From an uncultured Negativicutes bacterium (GTDB lineage Bacteria; Bacillota; Negativicutes; Veillonellales; Megasphaeraceae), in contig CAADUJ010000024.1 of assembly GCA_900752195.1 (NCBI GenBank), positions 1-37,998 on the forward strand: 37,998 nt of DNA. The letters are read 5' to 3'. The notes under the pieces were generated by a model. The model saw only the letters and a list, made by a program, of their open reading frames with translations, made no database searches and was not told the DNA's origin. The position numbers and the translations under genes were made by a program. Below are positions 24,844 to 32,660 of the stretch, one piece after another (within the stretch, counting starts at the first letter, position 1; every line of letters begins with the position of its first letter).

Positions 24844-25364
24844 GATGATAACGTTCCTCCTTTTAATAAAACGTTTGTCTATATCTTTATTTTACGTTGT
24901 TCAAGGCTCCCGTGCAAGAGGATTACTTTTACTATTTTTTTTTGAAAGACCGCTTCGTTGGCACTGCCGCCGTCAGGGCCGATGAAACCATTACAAGACG
25001 GTACCCCATATTTTGAATAGTCTGCCCTGAACCTGCAATCCGAGTAAAAATATAAATTCTCTACACCAATGTAGTTTATAAATATTTTATAAATTGTAAA
25101 ATAAAACGTGAATTTAAGAACGGTATTAAATTTTTAAAGGATTGGAAAAATACAGTAAAAATAGCATAGATATAGCCTAAAATAAGAATATATAGCAAAT
25201 TGTTTGAGTGAAAAATAAGGAAAAACCTATTGATTTTAAGTAACACAAGATGTATGATGACCTTAGAAAACAGAGATGAAATATTCAAATAAAAGTAATT
25301 ATTATTCCTTCATCCTGTGTATGTATTACAATGTGGTGTGAATTTTGATAGGGGGAACTTCAAG
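24844..25364. other. AT-rich intergenic region
   Basis: About 520 bases. The first 200 bases hold a widely spaced inverted repeat (TCAGGGC ... GCCCTGA) and short open frames without binding sites; 25076-25320 is strongly AT-rich with no recognisable gene. The right end is the leader of the small ORF at 25365. Confidence 0.5.
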
Positions 25365-25439
25365 ATGAACGCAAGTGTAAAATGGATTGTAGCAGTTGGT
25401 GCTCTCATGTCCTACAGTTTCATTGTCAATGCTCTCTAA
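25365..25439 (+). CDS. Small hydrophobic peptide (24 aa)
   Basis: ATG at 25365 preceded by AGGGGGA with suitable spacing; the product starts MNASVKWIVAVGALMSYSF and ends VNAL: one likely membrane segment with a single lysine near the N-terminus. Two hairpins follow, the second a strong terminator at 25511-25547, so it has the build of a discrete transcription unit. A TACAAT at 25327-25332 could be a -10 box; the -35 is poor. It could be a small membrane regulator, a type I toxin-like peptide or a leader peptide. No homology is claimed. Confidence 0.5.
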   Translation: MNASVKWIVAVGALMSYSFIVNAL

Positions 25440-25452
25440 AGCGATTGATGGG

Positions 25453-25477
25453 ACCTTTCATCAGTATGATGAAAGGT
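25453..25477. repeat. Perfect 10-bp hairpin behind the small ORF
   Basis: ACCTTTCATC and GATGAAAGGT with a 5-nt loop, 13 nt after the small ORF. No T-run follows, so it is a structural element and not a terminator by itself. Confidence 0.6.
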
Positions 25478-25510
25478 AGACAGGCACCTCATAACAGTAT
25501 GAATACAGAA

Positions 25511-25547
25511 AGAGGATGTAAGGAAATTCCTAACATCCTCTTTTTTT
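25511..25547 (+). terminator. Strong terminator of the small-ORF unit
   Basis: AGAGGATGT pairs with ACATCCTCT (9 bp), and AGGAA/TTCCT pairs inside; seven T follow directly (25541-25547). Confidence 0.88.
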
Positions 25548-25554
25548 GTGCCAT

Positions 25555-26121
25555 TCAGGTATCGATATGGAATGTTTCTACCATGTGCTTCAGTATTTTT
25601 TTATAGGTTTTTTCATAGTGTTTATCGACCGTAGTCGTAATGACATAGCTGTAGTGTTGCCCAACAAATAAATAACGTCTAGCTGAGAGTGTGACTGTAT
25701 CATGGCCATACGAAAAATCCTGTTCATACGATACGATGGCACAGGGCTCGCCCTGTATTTTCGTCATGTCCATGCGGACATGGCGGATGTCGCCGTTTTT
25801 TTTGAGGGACGACGCATAGTCTGCAAAGCTACGCCGCATATATGTTTTTTTCTCTTTTGTGGTCAGCGATGACGTCATAGGCGTCACTGTCACCTGTACG
25901 CAAACGCGGCCATCGCGGTGAATGGCTGTGAATTTAGTATCTTCATGAGGCGATATGCTTTCTGTAAAGCCATTGGGCCATTCCAGCGAAAATGCCGTCT
26001 CGTCATTGTGATATGTCGCATACGTCGTAAGTGCTTCTGTCTCTTTTGCAGGAACAGAAAAGCATCCTAAGAGGGTAAAGACTATGAAAAAGGCCAGGTA
26101 CCATTTCAATCTATGTTTCAT
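25555..26121 (-). CDS. Putative lipoprotein (188 aa)
   Basis: Signal peptide with basic start (MKHRLKWY), hydrophobic core and a lipobox TLLGC with the modified Cys at residue 20. The mature part has no catalytic motif I recognise; it contains an ETAFSLEWPNGF segment and alternating beta-like stretches, as in small surface lipoproteins of the PsbP/DcrB-like type (weak resemblance only). Predicted to be membrane-anchored on the periplasmic side. AAAGGA lies 8 nt before the ATG. Single gene, converging on the small-ORF terminator. Confidence 0.75.
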   Translation of the reverse strand: MKHRLKWYLAFFIVFTLLGCFSVPAKETEALTTYATYHNDETAFSLEWPNGFTESISPHEDTKFTAIHRDGRVCVQVTVTPMTSSLTTKEKKTYMRRSFADYASSLKKNGDIRHVRMDMTKIQGEPCAIVSYEQDFSYGHDTVTLSARRYLFVGQHYSYVITTTVDKHYEKTYKKILKHMVETFHIDT

Positions 26122-26348
26122 CAGGTCAATCCTTTCTTTTCGTATGTTCCCAGTCTAGTAGTGGGCGACGGGCCTGTCAAGGTTAAAATGAGTTTTGCTA
26201 TTGCAAATGTACCGTACTTTTCCTAAAATAGAATCGGGTTCGATTAATACAATCCAATAGGATATGTACATAAACCTTCACGAAAACGATGGTTGCAAGT
26301 TTTGGGCTGCAGAACATAGAAAGCAAACATAAGTAGATTTTCTAAAAG

Positions 26349-26381
26349 TGTTACGAAATTGTGACAATTTTGTAACACTTT
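26349..26381 (+). promoter_or_regulatory. Three phased 11-bp repeats (Pho-box-like activator site)
   Basis: TGTTACGAAAT, TGTGACAATTT and TGTAACACTTT follow one another without gaps (consensus TGTNAC, period 11). The block also reads as an imperfect palindrome with 18-bp arms (26345-26381). OmpR/PhoB-type regulators bind direct repeats of this period, and it covers the expected -35 position of the TAGAAT box at 26398-26403. Confidence 0.6.
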
Positions 26382-26394
26382 GGGCCGTCTTTTT

Positions 26395-26415
26395 TGATAG
26401 AATGTATTCTATAAT
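26395..26415 (+). promoter_or_regulatory. Candidate -10 boxes of the alarmone/two-component operon
   Basis: An extended -10, TG-A-TAGAAT (26395-26403), and a consensus TATAAT (26410-26415). Neither has a good -35 hexamer, fitting activator dependence. The segment also forms a dyad, ATAGAAT-GT-ATTCTAT (26397-26412). Confidence 0.5.
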
Positions 26416-26452
26416 TAAAACTTTTCCATAGGAGGAAGGGGAATGGCAAGAT

Positions 26453-27067
26453 ATGGATATTTACGGTGAATACCGACCGCATCTGGAACGAATCATGGAA
26501 AAAATAGCAGAGCAGATTCGTGCGTACAGCCGTGACGCAAAGGAACGGACGGGATCATCTATTTACGAACATCTCTTATATCGCATCAAGGGAGACGAAA
26601 GTATGCGCCAAAAATGCCAACGTAAAGGACTGCCCGAAACGGCAATATCGGCCTTGTGGGACATTCATGACGCCATTGGATTCCGTATTGTATGCCGTTT
26701 CATTGACGACGTATATGAAAATATCCGACGTCTTCGCGCTCTTTCTCAGTGTACCATTATTGAAGAAAAGGACTATATCCGTCAGGCAAAACCGAACGGC
26801 TATCGTAGCTATCACATCATCCTGGCCGTGACGGTCCCTTTTTCTGATGTAAAAGGCAATAATCCGGGTACGTACTTTGTAGAAGTGCAGCTGCGCACCA
26901 TTGCCATGGATACATGGGCGAGCCTGGAACACGAAATGAAATATAAAAAGAATATCCGCCACAGCGAACTCATTAGCCGCGAATTAAAACGCTGTGCTGA
27001 CGAGTTGGCGTCATGTGATTTATCCATGCAGACAATACGTGATTTAATCATGCGTGATGATTCATAA
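26453..27067 (+). CDS. Small alarmone synthetase, RelA/SpoT synthetase domain (204 aa)
   Basis: Synthetase-only RelA/SpoT homologue making (p)ppGpp from GTP/GDP and ATP. Family blocks: DIHDAIGFRIVC (70-81), YIRQAKPNGYRSYH (108-121) and EVQLRTIAMDTWASLEHEMKYK split as EVQLRTIAMD (144-153, catalytic Glu144) and WASLEHEMKYK. No HD hydrolase, TGS or ACT domain. Closest in build to RelQ/RelP-type enzymes. The start ATG is 26453; GGAGGA sits better placed for an ATG at 26443, which opens only an 8-codon ORF (MARYGYLR) overlapping this start. Followed 12 nt later by a response regulator. Confidence 0.9.
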   Translation: MDIYGEYRPHLERIMEKIAEQIRAYSRDAKERTGSSIYEHLLYRIKGDESMRQKCQRKGLPETAISALWDIHDAIGFRIVCRFIDDVYENIRRLRALSQCTIIEEKDYIRQAKPNGYRSYHIILAVTVPFSDVKGNNPGTYFVEVQLRTIAMDTWASLEHEMKYKKNIRHSELISRELKRCADELASCDLSMQTIRDLIMRDDS

Positions 27068-27079
27068 GGAGGGATGTAT

Positions 27080-27742
27080 ATGCGTATATTAGTCGCTGAA
27101 GATGAACGAGGAATGTCATCGGCGTTGGTGGCAGTCTTAGAGCATAATGGGTACGATGTGGATACGGCTTTTGATGGAGAAGAAGCCGTAGAAAAAGCCA
27201 GTGCCAGCGCCTATGATTGTATGGTTTTCGATATTATGATGCCGAAGTTGGATGGTGTGCAAGCCGTTGAACGAATCAGACAATCTGGCGACGTAACGCC
27301 TGTCATATTCTTAACGGCAAAAGCCGAAGTGTCAGACCGCATTACAGGCCTCGACGCCGGTGCGGATGACTATCTGACGAAGCCTTTTTCCATGGCTGAA
27401 TTGTTGGCACGCATACGGGCTATGACCCGACGGTCGACGACCTTTACGCCTAAAGAACTAACCCATGGTTCCGTGACGCTCAATGTAGCAGAACAGGAAC
27501 TGAAATGTACCAATTCGGTCCGTCTCTCGCCACAAGAAACAAAACTTATGGAATTGTTCATGCTGAACGACGATAAAGAACTCCATACAGATGATATTTT
27601 CCGCCGTATCTGGAAAGAAGATGACGACAAGCAAATCGTCTTTATCTATATTTCATACTTGCGGGAAAAGCTGGCTTCCATTGAAGCGGATGTGACGATT
27701 GCTGGCGAACAAGGCGGCGTGTATTGGTTGGAATCGGTGTAG
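27080..27742 (+). CDS. OmpR-family response regulator (220 aa)
   Basis: Receiver domain with acidic pocket AEDE near residues 6-9, phosphoacceptor D51 (VFDIMMPKLDG), the switch Thr in FLTAK and Lys in LTKPFS. A winged-helix DNA-binding domain follows (LSPQETKLMELFMLN, YISYLREKL). An ATG at 27074 abuts the ribosome-binding site AAGGAGGG with no spacing, so the ATG at 27080 is preferred. It lies between the alarmone synthetase and its likely partner kinase, and could bind the 11-bp repeats upstream of the operon (inference). Confidence 0.93.
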   Translation: MRILVAEDERGMSSALVAVLEHNGYDVDTAFDGEEAVEKASASAYDCMVFDIMMPKLDGVQAVERIRQSGDVTPVIFLTAKAEVSDRITGLDAGADDYLTKPFSMAELLARIRAMTRRSTTFTPKELTHGSVTLNVAEQELKCTNSVRLSPQETKLMELFMLNDDKELHTDDIFRRIWKEDDDKQIVFIYISYLREKLASIEADVTIAGEQGGVYWLESV

Positions 27743-27745
27743 CTT

Positions 27746-29038
27746 ATGAATATGATTAAGAAGCTTCATCGTAAATTCATCCTTGCCGGAACGGCAGCGG
27801 TCATCATCATCGTCGTCGGCGCCTTTGCCGTCCTCAATGCGACGGTCTATTTTCATGAGATCAACGATATGGAGCGTATCATGGTGGCCATTGCGGATAA
27901 CGACGGCCGTCTTCCTGATGGTTCCCGTATCGATGAGGAAGAAGGCTATTCTGCCTTGAATCGCCTTATTAATGGGGATGATTGGGTCAGTAGCACACCC
28001 GATTTTCTGTATCAGGTACGGTATTTCACTGTTCGCTGGGACAAAGAAGGTTCTGTAGAAAATGTCGACATCAGTCACACAGCCGCATTTTCTTCGACAG
28101 AGGCCATGCGATATGCTGCAGAGGCCATAGAATCTCCTGATGACAGAGGGTTTATGAATCGTGGCCGCGCCATCTATTGCTATCTTCGCCGTCCTTTTAA
28201 CGACGGCAGTCAGATGGTGGTAGTCCTCGATTGTACGCGGAATATCATCTCTATCAAGCAGATGCTCCGGTATTCCTTCCTCTTTAGCGTAGGGTTCATC
28301 GTCTTGTATTTCATTATCGTCGCTATCCTTTCCAATATTGCCATTAAGCCTTTTATTCGCAATATGGAGAATCAGAAACGGTTCATCACCAATGCCGGCC
28401 ATGAATTAAAGACGCCTATTGCCATCATATCAGCCAATGCGGAAACGCTGGAAATGCTTAACGGCAAGAGCCAATGGACTGAAAATATATTGAAACAAGT
28501 CCGGCGTCAGTCCCAACTGATTAATAACCTCATTATGCTGTCGAAAATGGAAGAAGATCAGATGGAAAACCTCACCTTCGAAGACATTGATTTGTCAGAA
28601 CAGCTTGCAAATGTGGCCCAGACATTTGAAGCCCTTGCACAGGACAATGAAAAACAGATGACGACGAAGATTCCCGCAGGTATTCACGTCTTTGCAGACC
28701 AGCGTTGCCTTTATGAAATCATCAGTATCCTTCTTGATAATGCCGTCAAGTATTGCGACGCAGGAGGCTGTATTTCCGTATCGGCAGAAAAGAAGAAACT
28801 GGGAAAAGGTCCATCCTTTACCGTTTCAAATACCTATGCTTCAGGAAAGAATATCGATTATACGCAGTTCTTTGAACGCTTTTATCGGGGTGATGAATCC
28901 CATAACAGCATAAAACCGGGCTATGGCATCGGTCTTTCCATGGCTGAAGAGCTTGTCCATCTTATCCATGGCACGATTCATGTAGTGTATAAATACGACA
29001 CCATTTCCTTCATCGTTTCCTTAAAAGAGAAAGGATAG
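27746..29038 (+). CDS. Sensor histidine kinase (430 aa)
   Basis: Two membrane segments (about 11-32 and 177-199) enclose a periplasmic sensor region of about 140 residues without a recognised fold. HisKA: FITNAGHELKTPIAI with H219. ATPase domain: N-box LLDNAVKYC, FERFYRGDESH (F-box) and PGYGIGLSMAEEL (G-box). No HAMP domain is evident between TM2 and the H-box, as the linker is only about 15 residues. It starts 4 nt after the response-regulator stop without its own strong binding site, so it is translated as part of the operon. The stimulus is unknown. Confidence 0.92.
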   Translation: MNMIKKLHRKFILAGTAAVIIIVVGAFAVLNATVYFHEINDMERIMVAIADNDGRLPDGSRIDEEEGYSALNRLINGDDWVSSTPDFLYQVRYFTVRWDKEGSVENVDISHTAAFSSTEAMRYAAEAIESPDDRGFMNRGRAIYCYLRRPFNDGSQMVVVLDCTRNIISIKQMLRYSFLFSVGFIVLYFIIVAILSNIAIKPFIRNMENQKRFITNAGHELKTPIAIISANAETLEMLNGKSQWTENILKQVRRQSQLINNLIMLSKMEEDQMENLTFEDIDLSEQLANVAQTFEALAQDNEKQMTTKIPAGIHVFADQRCLYEIISILLDNAVKYCDAGGCISVSAEKKKLGKGPSFTVSNTYASGKNIDYTQFFERFYRGDESHNSIKPGYGIGLSMAEELVHLIHGTIHVVYKYDTISFIVSLKEKG

Positions 29039-29112
29039 ATTTACGCTGTCCTTTTTCCGTATCCTTTACCAGCACAGCTGGATAGCTTTATTTTTATATA
29101 TAGTAGTATATT

Positions 29113-29150
29113 CTAAAAAAAGGAACAGTCCCTGTAAAGAGCTGTTCCTC
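29113..29150. terminator. Hairpin between the kinase and LysR-remnant genes
   Basis: AGGAACAG (29121-29128) pairs with CTGTTCCT (29142-29149). The minus strand has the better T-tail (seven T), where it would stop transcripts running out of dxr through the LysR remnant; the + strand has CGTTTTA. Confidence 0.6.
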
Positions 29151-29184
29151 GTTTTAGGAAATATGAAGTTCAGGAGGGGTATAT

Positions 29185-29478
29185 ATGTTGTTTAAACGTA
29201 TCAAGTATTTCGTAGCTGTTGTCGATCATCACAGCTTCACGAAGGCTGCTTTAGAGTGTGATATTTCCCAATCGGCTATATCACAACAAATACAGGCTTT
29301 GGAAAAAGAATTGGATGCGACGTTGATTGTAAGAGAAAAACGATCCTTTTCCCTTACGCAGGCAGGTATCTATTTCTATATGCAAGGAAAAGATTTACTA
29401 AAAACTGTTGCAGAAGTAAAGGCTGAAACAAAACGTATCAGCCATGAAGGGACTGCTGTCCCAAACGTCAATTTATAG
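29185..29478 (+). CDS. LysR-type regulator reduced to its DNA-binding domain (97 aa)
   Basis: Typical LysR N-terminus: MLFKRIKYFVAVVDHHSFTK, the HTH AALECDISQSAISQQIQALE and the start of the linker helix. A full family member has about 300 residues with a substrate-binding domain; here the frame stops at 97 inside the linker helix and overlaps the end of dxr by 6 bp. AGGAGGGG lies 5 nt before the ATG, so expression seems possible. Most likely a remnant created by a deletion joining it to dxr; a free-standing HTH protein cannot be excluded. Confidence 0.75.
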   Translation: MLFKRIKYFVAVVDHHSFTKAALECDISQSAISQQIQALEKELDATLIVREKRSFSLTQAGIYFYMQGKDLLKTVAEVKAETKRISHEGTAVPNVNL

Positions 29479-30621
29479 CCCTTCGATCATCGAGCGTGTC
29501 ATGGTACTTACGCGGTCATGTGTCGCTTCGATGATGGATAAATCAGGATTTGAGATGTTCGTAAATGCGTCAAGGCTTTTTTCCAAGATGCGAGGAATAT
29601 CGGTGTAGCCGATTTTTCCTTGCACGAAGGCTTTGACGCATTCTTCATTTGCAGCATTAAAGGCACATGGCATGGCGCCGCCTTCACGCCCGCAATCCAT
29701 GGCGATGGCAAGGGCCGGGAAGACCTCCAAATCGGGTGCATCAAACGTAAGCGGGCCGGCCTTTATGAGATCTAGTTCACCAAAGGAGCAGTCGTACCGA
29801 TCGGGATAGGAAAGGGCATATTGAATGGGAAGGCGCATATCTGGCAAGCCTAATTGAGCAATCATGGCACCGTCAGAAAAACCGACGAGAGAATGGACGA
29901 TGCTCTGGCGGTGAATGACGACTTCAATGGCATCATATGGTACATGGAACAGCCAGTGCGCTTCCATGACTTCAAGCCCTTTATTGGCCAGGGTGGAACT
30001 ATCGATAGTCACTTTGGGCCCCATATTCCAGTTGGGATGGCGCAGGCATTGTTCAAGGGTAACCTTTTTCAGTTGTTCCTTCGTATACCCGAAGAAAGGC
30101 CCACCTGACGCGGTAAGGATGATGCGGCGCACTTCGTTACCATGACCTGCGCGGAGTGACTGAAAGATAGCGCTGTGTTCACTGTCGACGGGAAGAATAT
30201 GGACACCCTGCTTTTGGGCTTCAGCCATGACGATATGACCGGCGGCGACAAGGGTTTCCTTATTGGCCAAGGCAACATCTTTTCCGCTTTTAATAGCCGC
30301 TAACGTAGGACGGAGACCGGCATATCCGACCATGGCGGCCAATACCGTGTGGACCGGACCATATGTGGCTGCTGCCATAAGGCCATCTGTGCCTGTCAGA
30401 ATTTCTGTGTGAGGGCAGAGGTGCTGTAACTTCTGCGCGGCCGTTGAATCTGTAAGAACTGCAAAATCAGGACGGAACGCTTCAATTTGTTGCGCCATAC
30501 GCGCTACATTGTGGTGGGCTACCAATACGCGAACACGCCATTCTTGTGGATTGGCCGCTACAACCTCTAATGTCTGGGTCCCAATAGACCCCGTACTACC
30601 TAAGATGCACAACTCTTTCAT
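29473..30621 (-). CDS. dxr: 1-deoxy-D-xylulose 5-phosphate reductoisomerase (382 aa)
   Basis: Second enzyme of the MEP isoprenoid pathway, converting DXP to MEP with NADPH. NADPH loop LGSTGSIG (7-14), ANKE (119-122), metal ligands D146 and E148 in PVDSEHSAIFQ, ASGGPF, and NMGPKVTIDSSTLANKG (199-215) followed by the last acidic ligands. The length is normal. The frame continues upstream to 30711, but AAGAGG precedes the ATG at 30621, where homology also starts. The usual neighbours cdsA, uppS and rseP are absent. Confidence 0.96.
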   Translation of the reverse strand: MKELCILGSTGSIGTQTLEVVAANPQEWRVRVLVAHHNVARMAQQIEAFRPDFAVLTDSTAAQKLQHLCPHTEILTGTDGLMAAATYGPVHTVLAAMVGYAGLRPTLAAIKSGKDVALANKETLVAAGHIVMAEAQKQGVHILPVDSEHSAIFQSLRAGHGNEVRRIILTASGGPFFGYTKEQLKKVTLEQCLRHPNWNMGPKVTIDSSTLANKGLEVMEAHWLFHVPYDAIEVVIHRQSIVHSLVGFSDGAMIAQLGLPDMRLPIQYALSYPDRYDCSFGELDLIKAGPLTFDAPDLEVFPALAIAMDCGREGGAMPCAFNAANEECVKAFVQGKIGYTDIPRILEKSLDAFTNISNPDLSIIEATHDRVSTMTRSMIEGL

Positions 30622-31054
30622 ATATTTAATACCTCTTTCTGCTGCACCGACTACAGTATCTGTGCAGGGGATGTTTATTTTTTGTTTCTGCCAGATCGGT
30701 TCGCCGGCCATGCCATATCATCCGTATTTCCGGGCGAAACCGGGCGTCCTATTTTTGGACAAGGGGCGATCTCTACGTACAGGTAGGAGAGACCGCCAAT
30801 TTTCAATAACATAAAAACAAAATGCATAATTAATTATTATAATAAAATAATGGTGATATAATGAAAAACAGAGATACTCTTTTTTGAATGATAACGACTG
30901 CCTGATTAGGATTGCATCCTAATCATATCATGTTATTGTCAGAAAATAAACGCTTCTTCAGTACGATGTATGAATGGAAGTGCCCCCTACGGGGGAAACC
31001 ATGAATTTCAAACGACAAAAAGCTCCAGACTCGTAAGTCTGGAGCTTTCATTTG
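30622..31054. other. Intergenic region between dxr and tRNA-Pro
   Basis: Contains an unsupported 45-codon frame (30675-30812, minus), an imperfect inverted repeat around GGCGATCTCTAC (about 30765-30797), a perfect hairpin TGATTAGGAT/ATCCTAATCA (30903-30925) and a CCCCCT-AC-GGGGG hairpin near 30985. No gene can be supported. Confidence 0.5.
31009..31038. terminator. Terminator behind tRNA-Pro
   Basis: AAAGCTCCAGACT pairs with AGTCTGGAGCTTT (13 bp) around CGTA. It lies just downstream of the minus-strand tRNA and runs into TTTTTGTCG on that strand. Confidence 0.75.
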
Positions 31055-31131
31055 TGGTCGGAACGGCGAGATTTGAACTCGCGACCTCTTCCACCCCAAG
31101 GAAGCGCGCTACCAAGCTGCGCCACGTCCCG
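31055..31131 (-). tRNA. tRNA-Pro (anticodon TGG)
   Basis: Minus strand: acceptor CGGGACG pairs with CGTTCCG, anticodon loop CTTGGGG gives TGG, and the T-loop TTCAAAT is normal. Discriminator A and an encoded CCA (3' end at 31055). Confidence 0.95.
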
Positions 31132-31252
31132 TCAACGCACTTATTTTACACGTTTTAGAGTTCTTTGTCAATGATTTTTTCTCATTTCTCGTTGCAAAAG
31201 AGAGGATATTTCGTGTCAACGGACAAGCATATTCGTATCCTCAAGTATGACG

Positions 31253-32068
31253 TTATATGTCTACTTCGACTGTTCTCACGTCGCTCAGTTTTACGAAACC
31301 GCCAATGCGAATGACTTTGATAGCATCGTCAGAACATGTGGCTTCGATAGTGATATAGCCGCCAGGCTGGCGGATTTCACAAGAGATATCATGGCCACTG
31401 AGTTTTGCCAGAGCCGCTGCTGTTGCTGCTGATCCAGAACCACAACTTTGTTCCCAGTAGAGTGTATCTGTCTTGGGGACGTAGACGGCTGGAATCATAG
31501 AAAGAGTCTTGCGATCGACGAGGTCCATGCCAAAGGCACTGCAAGGCTCAAGGGTAGCACAGTTATATACTGCTTGCCAAAGCGATTCTTTATCGGCATC
31601 TTTCAGAGAGGGCATGACGTGTACGTAATGGGTGATGCCCGGGAGCTCAACGCGGTAGAAACGCTTTTCATCTTCGCCGACAGTAATGGGAATCATGTCC
31701 ATAGATGTAGGTTTCGGCATGGTGATGAAAGCTTCGTATCCATCGTCCTTGCGGGATACGGATGCATGTAAGATGGTATCACAGCCTGAACAGGATACGT
31801 CATAGTCGTGACGTTCTTCACCTGTAAGGGAAAGAAGATAGGCTGCCGCAGATCTCGATGCGTTGCCACAAAATTCTCCACCCATCATATCGATGCGCAC
31901 GGTGGCATTTTCAGGACGAGATACATACGCTACTTGTTCAGCACCTACACAGTGAGGATCCAACAATTTCGAGGCCAAGGCGGCATGCGCATCTGTTGGA
32001 ATTTCATCTAACACGAGAATTGTCGTATTTCCGCTGGGATCAGCCAGTACATAATGGATAGTCTCCAT
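31253..32068 (-). CDS. DapF-fold amino acid racemase/epimerase, CntK-like (271 aa)
   Basis: PLP-independent racemase with the two catalytic Cys of the diaminopimelate epimerase fold: C67 in GGEFCGNAS and C209 in WEQSCGSGSA. It resembles staphylococcal CntK (histidine racemase of staphylopine synthesis) more than DapF: DPSGNTTILV near the N-terminus, VSCSGCDTIL, the YVHVMP segment, YWEQSCGSG and IRQPGGYITIE have direct counterparts there. A histidine racemase role is therefore likely but not proven; no cntL/cntM-type genes are adjacent. AAGGAG lies 8 nt before the ATG. Monocistronic. Confidence 0.78.
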   Translation of the reverse strand: METIHYVLADPSGNTTILVLDEIPTDAHAALASKLLDPHCVGAEQVAYVSRPENATVRIDMMGGEFCGNASRSAAAYLLSLTGEERHDYDVSCSGCDTILHASVSRKDDGYEAFITMPKPTSMDMIPITVGEDEKRFYRVELPGITHYVHVMPSLKDADKESLWQAVYNCATLEPCSAFGMDLVDRKTLSMIPAVYVPKTDTLYWEQSCGSGSAATAAALAKLSGHDISCEIRQPGGYITIEATCSDDAIKVIRIGGFVKLSDVRTVEVDI

Positions 32069-32205
32069 GGTTCATACTCCTTGCAATATGGTACGAAGAG
32101 CACCTAGTAAATATACTCGTATATTATATCATCTATGTAGATAATTGTCATCCTGTTGCATGTAGCGGCTGGTTGGTAAATGGTACCTTGACGAAAGACA
32201 CTGTT

Positions 32206-32251
32206 CTCACCTATGCGTGACTTTCTTCACGTATAGGCACGTGAGGTTTTT
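32206..32251 (+). terminator. Orphan + strand terminator-like hairpin
   Basis: CCTATGCGTG pairs with CACGTATAGG (one G-T pair), extended by CTCAC/GTGAG, then five T on the + strand. Both flanking genes are on the minus strand, so it may end an unannotated + strand RNA. Confidence 0.45.
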
Positions 32252-32298
32252 GGAAAAATGCCGTAGTAGACAGAGGATATGAACCGATCCGTCTGTGC

Positions 32299-32336
32299 AA
32301 AAAAAATGCCAAAGCCCTTTTTACTGGCTTTGGCAT
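32299..32336. terminator. Terminator of tatA
   Basis: ATGCCAAAGCC (32306-32316) pairs perfectly with GGCTTTGGCAT (32326-32336); at least seven T follow on the minus strand, and the + strand also runs into T. Confidence 0.88.
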
Positions 32337-32342
32337 CGTTTT

Positions 32343-32570
32343 TTATTTCTGTCTTTCGTTTGTATCTTCTTTTGCAACCGTGTGTTGTTCGCTTGGTTCT
32401 ACCGTTTCCGTTGTCGAAACAGCAGGGGAATCGTCTTTTTTATGAACTTCTTCTTTGAATTCGCGCATGCTCGTCCCTAACGCTTTGCCAAGACCGGCTA
32501 CTTTTTTGCCGCCAAAGAGGACGAGGACGATAATGAGGATAAGTAGTAATTCTTGTGGTCCTAAGTGCAC
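32343..32570 (-). CDS. tatA: Sec-independent protein translocase subunit TatA (75 aa)
   Basis: One N-terminal membrane helix (LLLILIIVLVLFGGKK), the conserved FGGKK-x-x-GLGKALG hinge/amphipathic helix and an acidic C-terminal tail: the TatA/E build and length. It forms the pore component for export of folded proteins. GTG start at 32570 with GGGAGG 8 nt upstream. tatC is not adjacent in this window. It ends at a strong terminator. Confidence 0.92.
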   Translation of the reverse strand: MHLGPQELLLILIIVLVLFGGKKVAGLGKALGTSMREFKEEVHKKDDSPAVSTTETVEPSEQHTVAKEDTNERQK

Positions 32571-32660
32571 CAGTATCGCCTCCCTTTGTTCTGTATTATA
32601 CTATAAATTCGTAATAGAAGTGGCCATTTTTACAGAAGGTATACGAAAAAGAATAGAACC

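Larger units (their letters stand above)
26122..26452. other. Divergent regulatory region before the alarmone/two-component operon
   Basis: About 330 bases without a gene, except a possible 8-codon ORF at 26443-26469. Holds the phased repeats at 26349-26381 and two candidate -10 boxes. Confidence 0.55.

Noticed and set aside
24950..25060. Possible riboswitch or gene remnant with GGCACTGCC and a TCAGGGC/GCCCTGA pair
   Set aside because: The pairing is short and widely spaced, no known riboswitch core could be assembled, and it does not lead into a metabolic gene.
30675..30812. 45-codon minus-strand frame just upstream of dxr
   Set aside because: No ribosome-binding site, no hydrophobic or domain pattern; the same stretch is also open on the + strand.
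30903..30925. Perfect 10-bp hairpin as a terminator
   Set aside because: No T-run on either side and no gene leading into it; listed only as structure in the intergenic region.
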